Shown: positions 19,124-27,723, counted from the stretch's first letter. The stretch is DNA of 64,000 nt from Candidatus Zymogenaceae bacterium (GCA_016931225.1 JAFGFE010000018.1:186001-250000); one strand, 5' to 3'. The notes: generated by a model from the sequence alone, not told the origin. Translations and numbers: made by a program.

Positions 19124-20926
19124 TTATGCACTTGAGGCGTACAGGGACTCGATGATGTCGGCGTAGTTCTCCCGGATGACCTTCCGCCTCAGCTTCAGGG
19201 TCGGGGTGATTTCTCCCTTGTCCTGGGTGAAATCATTGGGGAGAAGGGCGAATTTTTTGATGGTCTCGAATCGTGCGAGGTCGGCGTTGGCCGAATCGAC
19301 CCCCTTTTCGATGACGTCCCGAACCGACGGGTGACGGGAGATCTCCTCCGACGAATCCGAAGGTATGCCCAACCCCATGGCGAACTGCCGGGCTTCCTCG
19401 GGGTCCAGGGTGAGAATCGCCGTCAGGTAGTTCCTGCCGTCGCCGATGACGATGGCGTTGGCGATCAATGGTATCTGCTTGAGGCGGTTCTCGATGTTCT
19501 GGGGGGAGATGTTTTTCCCCCCGGAGGTGATGATGAGGTCCTTCTTCCGGTCGGTAATGATCAAAAAACCATCGTCGTCCCACCTTCCCACATCCCCTGT
19601 GTAGCACCAGCCGTCTTTCAGCACATCTTCGGTCAGCTCTGGTCTGTTGTGATATCCCTTGAAGTTATTGCCGCGGATGAGGATTTCTCCATCCGGGGCC
19701 AGGGTGACCTCGAAACCGGGCATGGCCTTTCCCACGGTGCCGTAGCGGAACTCGCTGAAGGTGGTCATGGTGCCGCCCACGGTCTCCGTCAGGCCGTAGA
19801 ACTCGATGACCACCACGCCGATGCTGTGGATGAACTCACCCACCTCCGCGGACAGGGGTGCGCCGGCGGAAACCGCGAACTGGAGCCTTCCGCCCAGGAC
19901 GTTCTTTATCTTTTTGAATACCAGGGCGGAGGCGCATGCGTACCGGAGCCTGAGGAAGACCGACGGCGATCGCCCCGCCGTTATGGTCCTGCTTCGCTTT
20001 CTTCCGATGGAGACGGCCCAGCGAAAGAGGGCGCGCTTAAGGGGCGATCCCTTTTCCGCCGCCGAAACGATGCGGGCGTAGACCTTCTCGAAAACCCGGG
20101 GAACACTGCAGAAATAGGTGGGCCGAACCAGCGCCATGTCCGCCGCCAGGGTGTCGATGGATTCTGCGATGGCCAGGGGGATGTTTTGGTACAGGTTGTA
20201 GTAGTAGCCCGAAACCCGGGGATAGAAGTGCGAGAGGGGCAGGATGAGCAGGGATCGGTGGACCCTGTTGTCTATCTGTATGAGGGCGTGAATGGAATCG
20301 AGGACGTACAGGGTGTTCCTGTGGCTAAGAAGGCATCCCTTCGGCGGCCCGGTGGTGCCGGATGTATAGACGATGGTCGCGGTGTCGTCAGCAGTGATGT
20401 TTTTGGCCTGTGTAATGATTTCATCCTTCAGGGTACCAAGCTCGTTTTTCCCCTTCGCCATCAGCTCCGAGAGCAAGATCACGTCGTGTTCTTTCGGCGG
20501 CTGATCGTCGGAGATGAGGATGACATGTTTGAGATTCGGGAGCTCTCCTTTTTTTTGAAGGATTTTATCAAGCTGTGCGGCGTCTTCCACCACCACGCAT
20601 GAGACGTCCGCGTCCCGTATAATGTACGCGCATTGTTCCGGGGTGTTCGTGTGATAGATGGGCACGTCCACACCACAAGCCAACAGTGTTCCCAGGTCGG
20701 CGATGATCCACTCCAGTCGATTGAAGGAGAGGATGGCAAGCCGCTCTCCCGGGGAGAATCCGAGGGAGAGGAGCCCCGCGGCGAAAGAGAGAGATTCATT
20801 CAGAAGATCCCCCCAGGTGATATCTCTGTATGCGCCTTTTGGTTCCGACTTGTATGAAATGATGATATCGTCTGGATGAGAGGCGGATTGTTCCAGGAAG
20901 AGACCGACAATGGTTTCACGCGTCAT
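19124..20926 (-). CDS. Long-chain acyl-CoA synthetase (AMP-forming)
   Basis: A 600-residue ANL-superfamily ligase that activates fatty acids through an acyl-adenylate. The phosphate loop YTSGTTGPPKG is at 187-197; later motifs are FYGLTETVGG, YTGDVGRWDDDGFL and DRKKDLIITSGGKNISPQNIE, and the C-terminal lysine segment GEITPTLKLRR. The pattern is that of the FAA1/FadD15 group. AAGGAG precedes the ATG. An HDAC-family gene lies immediately upstream on the same strand, echoing the acs-acuC neighbourhood in which a deacetylase regulates an acyl-CoA ligase; that link is inference. Confidence 0.93.
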   Translation of the reverse strand: MTRETIVGLFLEQSASHPDDIIISYKSEPKGAYRDITWGDLLNESLSFAAGLLSLGFSPGERLAILSFNRLEWIIADLGTLLACGVDVPIYHTNTPEQCAYIIRDADVSCVVVEDAAQLDKILQKKGELPNLKHVILISDDQPPKEHDVILLSELMAKGKNELGTLKDEIITQAKNITADDTATIVYTSGTTGPPKGCLLSHRNTLYVLDSIHALIQIDNRVHRSLLILPLSHFYPRVSGYYYNLYQNIPLAIAESIDTLAADMALVRPTYFCSVPRVFEKVYARIVSAAEKGSPLKRALFRWAVSIGRKRSRTITAGRSPSVFLRLRYACASALVFKKIKNVLGGRLQFAVSAGAPLSAEVGEFIHSIGVVVIEFYGLTETVGGTMTTFSEFRYGTVGKAMPGFEVTLAPDGEILIRGNNFKGYHNRPELTEDVLKDGWCYTGDVGRWDDDGFLIITDRKKDLIITSGGKNISPQNIENRLKQIPLIANAIVIGDGRNYLTAILTLDPEEARQFAMGLGIPSDSSEEISRHPSVRDVIEKGVDSANADLARFETIKKFALLPNDFTQDKGEITPTLKLRRKVIRENYADIIESLYASSA

Positions 20927-21016
20927 CTCTGTTCTCCTTCAAAATAGGATGATTGAATGGAGAAGGTCCCCCACGATTGATATCAGGTGTGCCTGTGTAT
21001 CGAGATACATATGACG

Positions 21017-21043
21017 ACTCCTTTCGGCGTCGTCGAAAGGAGT
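21017..21043 (-). terminator. Terminator-like hairpin after the HDAC-family gene
   Basis: Perfect ten-base stem ACTCCTTTCG / CGAAAGGAGT (21017-21026, 21034-21043) with a seven-base loop, about 75 bases past the stop of the minus-strand deacetylase gene and 90 bases ahead of the acyl-CoA ligase gene. There is no T tract, so an mRNA-stability or regulatory role is also possible. The motif CGAAAGGAG recurs at 21095-21103. Confidence 0.45.
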
Positions 21044-21117
21044 AATCTAAAGTCGAGGGTCGGTGCAATTGACCTGTCGAGAGAATAAAAGAGACGAAAG
21101 GAGCGATGAGCCGGAGG

Positions 21118-22173
21118 TTAGAAACATTTCCAGAATTCACGCTGCACGGATATCGCCCGCTTGATCGGATAGTTGGCCTTCTGTCCGACGTTTTCCAGAT
21201 TCTTTTTCGTCAGCTCCAAATCCTCTTTGGTGGTCGCCCCCATCATGTGCTTGATGACCGCCTTTGTGCCGTCCCTGAGGCCGCCGAGGTGGTAGCCCCC
21301 CTCCAGGGTGATGAGCATGCGTTCTTCCGCGAATGTTTTCGCGATGAGCATCAACACGTCGGTGAGGGCGGCGAATCCCTCCGGGGTCACCTCCATGCCT
21401 CCCAGGGGGTCCTTGAAATATATATCGAAACCGGCGGAGACGAGCACCAGCTCCGGCTCGAATTCAAATGCGATGGGCTCCAGGACATGTTTGAATATTT
21501 TGTAGTATTCAGGATCGCCGTTGCCCACCTGGAGCGGCACGTTGACGTTGAATCCCCGGGCGTTGCCCTTGCCGACCTCCTCGAAAGAGCCGGTGCCCGG
21601 ATAGTAGGGGTACTGGTGTGTGGAGAAATAGAGGACTCTTCTTTCCTCCTCGAAGGAGTGCTGGGTGGCGTTTCCATGGTGCAGGTCCCAGTCGACGATG
21701 AGGACCCTCTTGAGGCCGTAGGTTTTGATGGCATAGCTGGCCGCTATGGCGATATTGTTGAATATGCAGAATCCCATGCCCCTGCCCGATTCGGCGTGGT
21801 GTCCGGGGGGGCGGACAAGGGCGAAGACATTCTTGTTTTTCCCTTCAAAAAGACGATCTATGCCCAGAAGGAGGCCTCCGGCGGCATAGAGGGCGGCTTC
21901 GAATGACTTCTCCGACGTCTGGGTGTCCGGGTCCAGGGAGGAGTGGGGGAGTCCCTCGGTTGCTGCCACTCGTTCGTAATAGGAATGGTCGTGAATCATT
22001 TCAATTTCATCCCGTGTGGCCTCGCGGGGAGAGATGAGATCGATGTTTCCTGCGATATCCTGGTCTTCAAGCATTTCGTAGAGAATCTTGAGGCGCTCGG
22101 TGCTTTCCGGGTGGAAACTTCCGGTTTTATGTTCCAGATAGATTGGATCCTTCACGATGCCGGTCACCGCCAT
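21118..22173 (-). CDS. HDAC-family deacetylase / acetylpolyamine amidohydrolase-like
   Basis: A 351-residue zinc hydrolase of the arginase-deacetylase superfamily. The residues of the active site are visible: His125-His126 in RPPGHHAE, the zinc ligands Asp163 and His165 in DWDLHHGNAT, Asp250 in SAGFDIYF, and Tyr294 in EGGYHLGG. The start has a perfect GGAGG; the frame is open 90 codons further upstream but that part overlaps the divergent kinase gene. Such proteins remove acetyl groups from lysines or polyamines. Adjacent to an acyl-CoA ligase, as AcuC is to acetyl-CoA synthetase in some bacteria. Confidence 0.9.
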   Translation of the reverse strand: MAVTGIVKDPIYLEHKTGSFHPESTERLKILYEMLEDQDIAGNIDLISPREATRDEIEMIHDHSYYERVAATEGLPHSSLDPDTQTSEKSFEAALYAAGGLLLGIDRLFEGKNKNVFALVRPPGHHAESGRGMGFCIFNNIAIAASYAIKTYGLKRVLIVDWDLHHGNATQHSFEEERRVLYFSTHQYPYYPGTGSFEEVGKGNARGFNVNVPLQVGNGDPEYYKIFKHVLEPIAFEFEPELVLVSAGFDIYFKDPLGGMEVTPEGFAALTDVLMLIAKTFAEERMLITLEGGYHLGGLRDGTKAVIKHMMGATTKEDLELTKKNLENVGQKANYPIKRAISVQREFWKCF

Positions 22174-22270
22174 TGAAACCTCCGTTGAGCGTGTTCTACA
22201 TAATGTAGTGATAACACCTCGAACGAAAAAAATCAATATTTTTACGTTCCACAGACGACTGAGGAATCGT

Positions 22271-22299
22271 TTGACAACGTGAACACCCTCTGCTACATT
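22271..22299 (+). promoter_or_regulatory. Sigma-70-type promoter of the histidine kinase-regulator operon
   Basis: Perfect -35 TTGACA (22271-22276), 17-base spacer, -10 TACATT (22294-22299). The kinase ATG at 22322 would be about 16 bases from the transcription start, leaving a short leader with no clear Shine-Dalgarno. Confidence 0.75.
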
Positions 22300-22321
22300 G
22301 TTTTTGCTTGTATATGACACA

Positions 22322-23479
22322 ATGGATTTCGATGTGAGCACTTCAAAACGAGCCGGGGAAAAGTTGAAAAACAAAAAAGTGAAAGAAAACGGCGTTGCCG
22401 CCAGGCAGAGCGATGGGCTTCGGGATCTCATGGAGTTTACCACGAGCGTCGTCGAGATCGTTCAGGACGGTTTGATCGCCGTTGATGAAGAGCGACGGAT
22501 TCTTTTTTTCAACAAGGCCGCCCAGAAAATCCTGGAATACGATCAGGATCGGGTCATCGGTGAGCACATCAGCAAGATTTTCAAGGAAGAGGAGATGGAG
22601 GCGATCCTCGCTACCGGATACCGCGCAGGTGAGGCGAGAATCGCCCGGGAAACCGAAGTAAGCAGGTCGGACGGTGAAAAAATATCCATCGGCTACAGCA
22701 CCACCGTCTTCACCGATGAGGAGGGCACATCCCGGGGACATATCATCACCTTTCGGGATCTGACCGAGATAAACCGCATGCAGGAGGAAATCCTCAGGAT
22801 GGACCGCCTGGCGTCCCTCGGCGAGATATCTTCGGGCATCGCCCATGAAATCAGAAATCCCCTGGCCGCCATCAAAACCACCGCCCAGGCGATGGAAGAG
22901 GAGCTGGAAAAGAACGATCCCCAGCGGGAGTTTCTCATCAGGATTGTCAAGGAGATCGATCGGCTCGATTCTCTGTTGCGTACGTTCTTTTCATTCGCAA
23001 AGCCCCGCCGTCCCATGCCGACCAGGTGCGACATACGGGATGTGGTCAGAGAGGTGCTGCTGCTTCTCAACAAGGACATCAAGAACAATATGATCGAGGT
23101 CCTAGAGAAATATCCGGACAATCTCCCCCCGGTCAATGCGGATTTCAACCAGATGCAGCAGGTCTTTTTGAACCTCTTTCTGAATTCCATCAACTTCAAG
23201 GATCCGAACAGGAAAAATACCATCTTCATCACCGCCTGGGTGAAAACCCAGAAGAAGCAGAATATTCTGGAAATATCGGTATCCGACACCGGGACCGGCA
23301 TCGACGAAGAGCATATCGACAAGATATTTGATCCCTTCTTTACCACCCGTGCCCGGGGCACCGGCCTGGGCCTTTCCATTACCTACCGCATTATTCAGAG
23401 GCACGGCGGCACCATCACCGTTCGAAGTGTTGTGGGAGAAGGCACCACCTTTAATATCAGGCTCCCCTCGGTGAGTTGA
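22322..23479 (+). CDS. Cytoplasmic PAS-domain sensor histidine kinase (NtrB/AtoS-like)
   Basis: A 385-residue kinase with no membrane segment. A PAS domain spans about 40-150 (GLIAVDEERRILFFNKAAQKILEY and ITFRDLTEINRMQEE). The dimerisation/phosphoacceptor box ASLGEISSGIAHEIRNPL puts the phosphorylated histidine at 175. The HATPase domain has the N box (LNLFLNSIN), SDTGTGIDEE, DPFFTTRARGTGLGL and IIQRHGG. The downstream NtrC-type regulator starts within three bases of its stop, so they are a cognate pair. An earlier TTG at 22298 lies inside the -10 box and is unlikely. Input signal unknown. Confidence 0.9.
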   Translation: MDFDVSTSKRAGEKLKNKKVKENGVAARQSDGLRDLMEFTTSVVEIVQDGLIAVDEERRILFFNKAAQKILEYDQDRVIGEHISKIFKEEEMEAILATGYRAGEARIARETEVSRSDGEKISIGYSTTVFTDEEGTSRGHIITFRDLTEINRMQEEILRMDRLASLGEISSGIAHEIRNPLAAIKTTAQAMEEELEKNDPQREFLIRIVKEIDRLDSLLRTFFSFAKPRRPMPTRCDIRDVVREVLLLLNKDIKNNMIEVLEKYPDNLPPVNADFNQMQQVFLNLFLNSINFKDPNRKNTIFITAWVKTQKKQNILEISVSDTGTGIDEEHIDKIFDPFFTTRARGTGLGLSITYRIIQRHGGTITVRSVVGEGTTFNIRLPSVS

Positions 23480-23481
23480 CC

Positions 23482-24831
23482 ATGCCTGACGTCACCTCCG
23501 TAAAAACCCGCATTCTCATCGTCGAAGATGATCAGCTTCTGGGCGACTCCCTGGCGCGGGCCCTCAAGAGGGCTGATTACGCAGTCCTGGGCGCCGCCAC
23601 CGGCGCCGAGGCGATCTCTCACGTGGAAGAGAGGGGAATACATCTGGCGCTTATCGATATGCGGCTCCCGGACACGGACGGCGTCTCTCTTATGAACGAG
23701 ATTCACTCCCAGGAGCCGGATGTCCCCGTTATCATCATGACCGCCTACGGCGACGTCCAGGTGGCCGTGGACGCCATGAAGGCGGGAGCCGCCGATTATC
23801 TCCAGAAGCCGTTTGACTTGAACGAATTGAAAATAATACTCGCCAGGGTGTTGGAAAATGTGGGCATGGCCAGAAGGCTGGATACCTTCAAACGAAGGGA
23901 GGAGTCGCAGTCGTGGGATATTTCCGGGACGAGTCCCCAGATGCAGTCGATACGGGAGTTGATACTGGTGGTGGCCGATACGCCGAGAACCCCGGTTTTG
24001 ATCACGGGGGAGAGCGGCACCGGAAAGGAGCTGGTGGCCGGTGCGATACACAGGGCGTCAAGCAGGTGTGACGCACCTCTGGTGAAGATAAACGTCAGCG
24101 CCGTTCCGGAGAATCTCCTGGAATCGGAATTCTTCGGACACAGGCGGGGTGCGTTCACCGACGCCAAGGAGAATAAAAAGGGACTTTTTGAAATCGCCCA
24201 TCGGGGGACGCTCTTTCTCGACGAAGTGGGGGAGATGAAGCCGTCGCTCCAGCCCAAGCTCCTCAGATTTCTCGAAACCCAGACCTTCACCCAGGTGGGC
24301 GGGACCAAGGAGATACAGGTAGACGTCCGGGTGATCGCCGCCACAAACCGGGATCTGGCGGATCTCGTGCGGCAGGGGACGTTTCGGGACGATCTCTACT
24401 ATCGGCTCAAGGTCATGGGCATCGATATCCCCCCCCTGAGGGAGAGAAGAGAGGACATAGAGCCGCTGGTGGAAAGATTTCTGGCCGAAGCGGTCAATGA
24501 GTTGAGAAAGAAGGTGACCGGGGTGACGGACGAAGCCCGCGAGGCGCTTTTGGAATATGACTGGCCGGGCAATGTCAGGGAGTTGAAGAACGTCATTGAA
24601 CGGGCGGTTATCCTCACCAAGTCCGGAGTTATCGATCTGGATCACCTTCCCCAGGACGTGGTGAGAGGAAGACGAACCGGTGAGGTTCGTGAATACAGGT
24701 CTCTTCTCGAGGTGGAACAGGAGCATATCCAAACGGTCCTCTCCGGTGTCGGCGGTAACAGATCCGAGGCGGCCCGGATCCTGGGAATTTCCCGTTCCAC
24801 ACTGTTGGAAAAACTAAAACGCTTCCATTAA
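23482..24831 (+). CDS. Sigma-54-dependent response regulator (NtrC family)
   Basis: A 449-residue transcription activator. A receiver domain holds the acidic pair EDD, phosphoacceptor Asp59 (ALIDMRLPDTDG), the TAYG Thr/Ser and the KPF lysine. The AAA+ domain has Walker A GESGTGKE (176-183), the sigma-54 contact loop GAFTDA (223-228), FLDEVGEM and an arginine-finger region. The C-terminus is a Fis-type helix-turn-helix (NRSEAARILGISRSTLLEKLKRF). ATG 23482 has GGTGAG six bases before it; TTG 23476 is possible. A consensus sigma-54 promoter lies 165 bases downstream and is its likely target. Confidence 0.95.
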   Translation: MPDVTSVKTRILIVEDDQLLGDSLARALKRADYAVLGAATGAEAISHVEERGIHLALIDMRLPDTDGVSLMNEIHSQEPDVPVIIMTAYGDVQVAVDAMKAGAADYLQKPFDLNELKIILARVLENVGMARRLDTFKRREESQSWDISGTSPQMQSIRELILVVADTPRTPVLITGESGTGKELVAGAIHRASSRCDAPLVKINVSAVPENLLESEFFGHRRGAFTDAKENKKGLFEIAHRGTLFLDEVGEMKPSLQPKLLRFLETQTFTQVGGTKEIQVDVRVIAATNRDLADLVRQGTFRDDLYYRLKVMGIDIPPLRERREDIEPLVERFLAEAVNELRKKVTGVTDEAREALLEYDWPGNVRELKNVIERAVILTKSGVIDLDHLPQDVVRGRRTGEVREYRSLLEVEQEHIQTVLSGVGGNRSEAARILGISRSTLLEKLKRFH

Positions 24832-24851
24832 CACGCATGTCCGATTTTCGT

Positions 24852-24888
24852 ACACCCTGGGTGTCCGGAATTCGGGCACTCGGGGTGT
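24852..24888 (+). terminator. Long hairpin after the NtrC-family gene
   Basis: A 16-base stem (24852-24867 with 24873-24888), all positions paired if three G-T wobbles are allowed, with a five-base loop GAATT. It starts 20 bases after the stop codon. There is no T tract. It separates the kinase-regulator operon from the sigma-54 promoter. Confidence 0.6.
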
Positions 24889-24995
24889 TGTCATGTGACG
24901 GGCCTCCCTCCGCGAGGCGCTGATATGCAAAGATAACAATATGTTTTTATTGAGCTTTTGTGGTTTTTTGTCAATTCCTGTACGATTGAAGGGAT

Positions 24996-25011
24996 TGGCA
25001 TGACAATTGCA
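24996..25011 (+). promoter_or_regulatory. Sigma-54 (RpoN) -24/-12 promoter
   Basis: TTGGCATGACAATTGCA fits the TGGCAYG-N4-TTGCA consensus, with the invariant GG at 24997-24998 and GC at 25009-25010 separated by exactly ten bases. It lies 36 bases before the ATG of the receiver-PATAN gene, which has a strong AAGGAGG. Activator sites probably lie in the AT-rich 24905-24990 stretch; no clear inverted repeat is visible there. Confidence 0.9.
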
Positions 25012-25046
25012 ATTTATGTCATACAGAAAAAGAACAAGGAGGGCTT

Positions 25047-25988
25047 ATGGCCGCTAAGGATAGAATTTTAATCGTCGACGACGAGGAAACACTCACCTGG
25101 AGTATGCAGAAAAGTCTCTCCAAGGATAAGGATAAATTTGAGGTCATGGTCGCCAACAGTGCGGAAGACGCGCTGAAGGTCCTGGAAAACGAGGATATAC
25201 GGCTTGTGATTTCCGACATCAGGATGCCCGGCATTTCCGGACTGGATCTGCTCTCTAAAATCAAAAAGGAATATCCGCATATAAAAGTCATTATCATGAC
25301 GGCATATGGGTCCCCCGATGTTCAGAAAGACGCAAACATGCGGGGATCGCTGCATTATGTCGAGAAGCCCTTCGAGATGAAGGACATCAGAAAACTCATC
25401 ATAGATTCCCTCCAGGAAGTCAAAAAGGGATTCGAGGGACAGCTTTCCGATCTTCTGCTGACAGATGTAATCCAGATGAAGTGTTTGGGGAAGGCCCATT
25501 CATCGCTGACCATCAAGAGCGGACCAAAAGAGGGAAAGATATATTTTCAGGACGGCGATATCACCCACTGCCTGGCGGAGAATCTCGTAGGCGAAGAAGC
25601 ATTCTATGAGATTCTGACCTGGCCGGAGGGAACGTTTCTTTCCAAGAGCGGCGATACGCCTGAGAAAAAGACCATCAACAAAGACTGGCAGTTTCTCATC
25701 ATGGAGGGACTGCGCATCGCCGACGAGGCGGCCAGAACCGATATAGAGAAACCGGGAAAGAAAGAGCCCGGTCCAACGGTAACGCCCAGCGCCGACCAGG
25801 AGAAGTTTTACGAGCACTTCGATAAGGGATTTCATTTTCTGCGAGATAACGATCTGGAAAAAGCACGGAATGAATGGGAAAAGGCGCTCGAGCTTCAGCC
25901 GGACAACGACATGGTGAAATTCAACCTCAAGAAGCTGGCGGAGCGGGAAGAGAAGGCGAAAAAAGAAAAAAAGGGAAAAAAGGCATAA
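25047..25988 (+). CDS. Response regulator with DUF4388 (PATAN) and TPR region
   Basis: A 313-residue protein. Residues 1-120 form a receiver domain with VDDEE, phosphoacceptor Asp57 (LVISDIRMPGISG), MTAYG and EKPFE. Residues about 128-215 match the PATAN/DUF4388 pattern (FEGQLSDLLLTDVIQMKCLGKAHSSL then GKIYFQDGDITHC), a domain seen in gliding and motility regulators. Residues about 255-300 form a TPR-like pair ending in a Lys-rich tail. There is no DNA-binding domain, so output is through protein contacts. It is expressed from the sigma-54 promoter, and a roadblock gene follows after 98 bases. Confidence 0.88.
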   Translation: MAAKDRILIVDDEETLTWSMQKSLSKDKDKFEVMVANSAEDALKVLENEDIRLVISDIRMPGISGLDLLSKIKKEYPHIKVIIMTAYGSPDVQKDANMRGSLHYVEKPFEMKDIRKLIIDSLQEVKKGFEGQLSDLLLTDVIQMKCLGKAHSSLTIKSGPKEGKIYFQDGDITHCLAENLVGEEAFYEILTWPEGTFLSKSGDTPEKKTINKDWQFLIMEGLRIADEAARTDIEKPGKKEPGPTVTPSADQEKFYEHFDKGFHFLRDNDLEKARNEWEKALELQPDNDMVKFNLKKLAEREEKAKKEKKGKKA

Positions 25989-26086
25989 TCCGAATATACC
26001 TATCTCCGGTAAGACGTCAGTGTTCATGACGATGCCGGGAACAAACAGACAATACAGTCAGATTGACATAGGAAAGGAGAACTTCA

Positions 26087-26455
26087 ATGGCCAGTAGAAC
26101 AGAAACAATGACTAACATTCTCAAGGAACTGGAAGCGGGAACGCCGGATATTGAAGCTTCCGCCATTGTCAGCGTCGACGGTTTGATCATGGCCTCGGCC
26201 CTTCCCCAGGACGTGGAAGAAGACAGGGTCGCCGCGATGAGTGCGGCCATGTTGTCTCTGGGCGAGCGTACCGCACAGGAGCTGAATAGGGGAAGGCTCG
26301 ACCAGGTGTTTATTCGGGGAGAGGACGGATATGTCCTTTTGATGAACGCCGGCGAGGACGCAGTGTTGACCACACTGGTCCGTAAGGACGCGAAGCTGGG
26401 ACTGATCTTTCTTGATATGAAAAGAGCGGTTGAAGAGCTGACAAAACTTGTCTAA
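26087..26455 (+). CDS. Roadblock/LC7 domain protein
   Basis: A 122-residue single-domain protein of the roadblock/LC7 (MglB-like) superfamily, which regulates Ras-like small GTPases. Typical features are the first strand ASAIVSVDGLIMASALP, the helix AAMSAAMLSLGERTAQEL, and strands DQVFIRGEDGYVLLMNAG and AVLTTLVRKDAKLGLIFLDM. AAAGGAG precedes the ATG. It follows the receiver-PATAN gene, probably in the same transcript. No MglA-type GTPase is in the window, so its partner must be encoded elsewhere. Confidence 0.9.
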   Translation: MASRTETMTNILKELEAGTPDIEASAIVSVDGLIMASALPQDVEEDRVAAMSAAMLSLGERTAQELNRGRLDQVFIRGEDGYVLLMNAGEDAVLTTLVRKDAKLGLIFLDMKRAVEELTKLV

Positions 26456-26643
26456 TGTCGGTGATACGTCGCAAACCGATACAACCCGCTCCGTCAATCG
26501 GAGAAAATGGACACGGAAAGAGCGGGTTTCATACACGGTTTCGGGCGGCGGAGGGAAACGGCCGATCGGCGTCACGGTTATTGGGACGGTATCAGGATCG
26601 GCGTAGAATACGGGTGACGTGTATAGACGTACTGAACAGAGAT

Positions 26644-26674
26644 AAAGGGCGGGGTCCAGATGACCCCGCCCTTT
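26644..26674 (+). terminator. Strong terminator hairpin
   Basis: Perfect 13-base stem AAAGGGCGGGGTC / GACCCCGCCCTTT (26644-26656, 26662-26674) with a five-base loop. The flanking A and T runs make it work in both directions. It ends the sigma-54-driven transcript. Confidence 0.85.
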
Positions 26675-26699
26675 CATATGGTGACGAAATGAAAGCATC

Positions 26700-26728
26700 T
26701 TGACATGGTGTGTGTGCGGGCATATGAT
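26700..26728 (+). promoter_or_regulatory. Sigma-70 promoter of the unknown gene at 26752
   Basis: Perfect -35 TTGACA (26700-26705), 17-base spacer, -10 TATGAT (26723-26728). It sits just after the terminator hairpin and 23 bases before the GTG start of the next gene. Confidence 0.8.
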
Positions 26729-26751
26729 GTTACAAAGCGGGGATACGATCG

Positions 26752-27669
26752 GTGAGACGTTCGGGAAAGCTGAATCGGTTAAAAGAACTGATATATCAGC
26801 GGCCGCATGCCGATTCATCCGATACGATTCGGATCGATGTGGGTGATGTCACAGATCAGCTCTTTAAAAAATCGGGATCCGGCTCTTATTTTTTGAACAC
26901 CTACACCGAAGAGGCCCTGTTGAAAATGTGTACCGAGTACGGCCTCTCGGGTGCGCTGCTCGAACGGGGCTTTTCCGATCTGCATATTGATATTGAGATT
27001 CGGGACCTGTTCGAACACAGGCTCCGCATGTCGGCCCGGAATCATGATCGAATTTCTCCTCCCACGGATCGCGGGTATCTTTTGATGGAGCTTTTGATAA
27101 AGGAGGGGATATTTACGCCCAAGACACCGCCGACAGGTCTCCGTGCGGATTCTAATATCAAACTCCTCATGATCATGTGGCTCAGCTTGGAAAATCCGAC
27201 CATATCGTTCACCGACGATCGGCCGAGACTTCCAGGGCAGAGACATCCGGGACTCGGCGTGCTGAAATATCTGGCGGACGTGATGCGTCGTTTTGCCGGA
27301 GACCTGAGGGTTGAGGGGATTGTGGATGTGCCGGAGCATTATCACGGCGCCCTGATGTATTCGCCTCTGTTTTTCTTTTTCAATCCCCACATGCAGGGGA
27401 CGTTCGAGGCGATGTCCCGGGATCTTGTGCCGTACGGCCTTGCGGTTGCGTCTTATGCGGTTGCGCTGGAGTGTGTGGTCGATGAAGAGACCGGACACTA
27501 TGTGTCGTGGGATCCGGGAGAGCAGATTCTTCCGGTTTCCGAGCACCTCAAGGACTATTTCAGCTCCCGGGAATATCGGGAAATCGTGGAGGAGACCCGG
27601 CGGGATCGATCGTTTCACGTGGATATGGAGAAGTATCAGCACGAATATCCCCACCGGGATTTTCTATAG
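26752..27669 (+). CDS. Conserved-looking protein of unknown function
   Basis: A 305-residue soluble protein with a GTG start. I do not recognise it. There is no signal peptide or membrane segment. It is rich in His and aromatic residues (VPEHYHGALMYSPLFFFFNPHMQ) and has charged N-terminal helices. Codon usage resembles its neighbours, and it has its own strong promoter, so it is probably a real expressed gene. The DUF2520 gene follows after 54 bases, so the two may be co-transcribed. An earlier ATG pair at 26724-26729 is in another frame. Confidence 0.65.
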   Translation: MRRSGKLNRLKELIYQRPHADSSDTIRIDVGDVTDQLFKKSGSGSYFLNTYTEEALLKMCTEYGLSGALLERGFSDLHIDIEIRDLFEHRLRMSARNHDRISPPTDRGYLLMELLIKEGIFTPKTPPTGLRADSNIKLLMIMWLSLENPTISFTDDRPRLPGQRHPGLGVLKYLADVMRRFAGDLRVEGIVDVPEHYHGALMYSPLFFFFNPHMQGTFEAMSRDLVPYGLAVASYAVALECVVDEETGHYVSWDPGEQILPVSEHLKDYFSSREYREIVEETRRDRSFHVDMEKYQHEYPHRDFL

Positions 27670-27723
27670 AGAGACATTTTCATCAGAGGCGTAAAAACAT
27701 CATTGCGAGGAGGGGTGTTCTCC

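Larger units (their letters stand above)
26456..26751. other. Intergenic region with two hairpins and a promoter
   Basis: About 296 bases without a credible gene. It holds a loose hairpin AACCCGCTC / GAGCGGGTT (26483-26491, 26520-26528) close to the roadblock stop, a strong terminator at 26644-26674, and a sigma-70 promoter at 26700-26728. An open frame of 82 codons overlapping the roadblock stop runs through the terminator hairpin, has low-complexity Arg/Gly composition, and is not taken as a gene. Confidence 0.6.

Noticed and set aside
18952-19155. Small plus-strand frame in the gap after addB
   Set aside because: No Shine-Dalgarno, biased composition, and it runs into the antisense of the acyl-CoA ligase gene.
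22174-22443. Longer start for the HDAC-family gene at 22443
   Set aside because: The extension overlaps the divergent kinase promoter and coding start, while ATG 22173 has a perfect GGAGG.
26455-26703. Small frame overlapping the roadblock stop (82 codons)
   Set aside because: It passes through a terminator hairpin, has an Arg/Gly-rich biased product and no family similarity.
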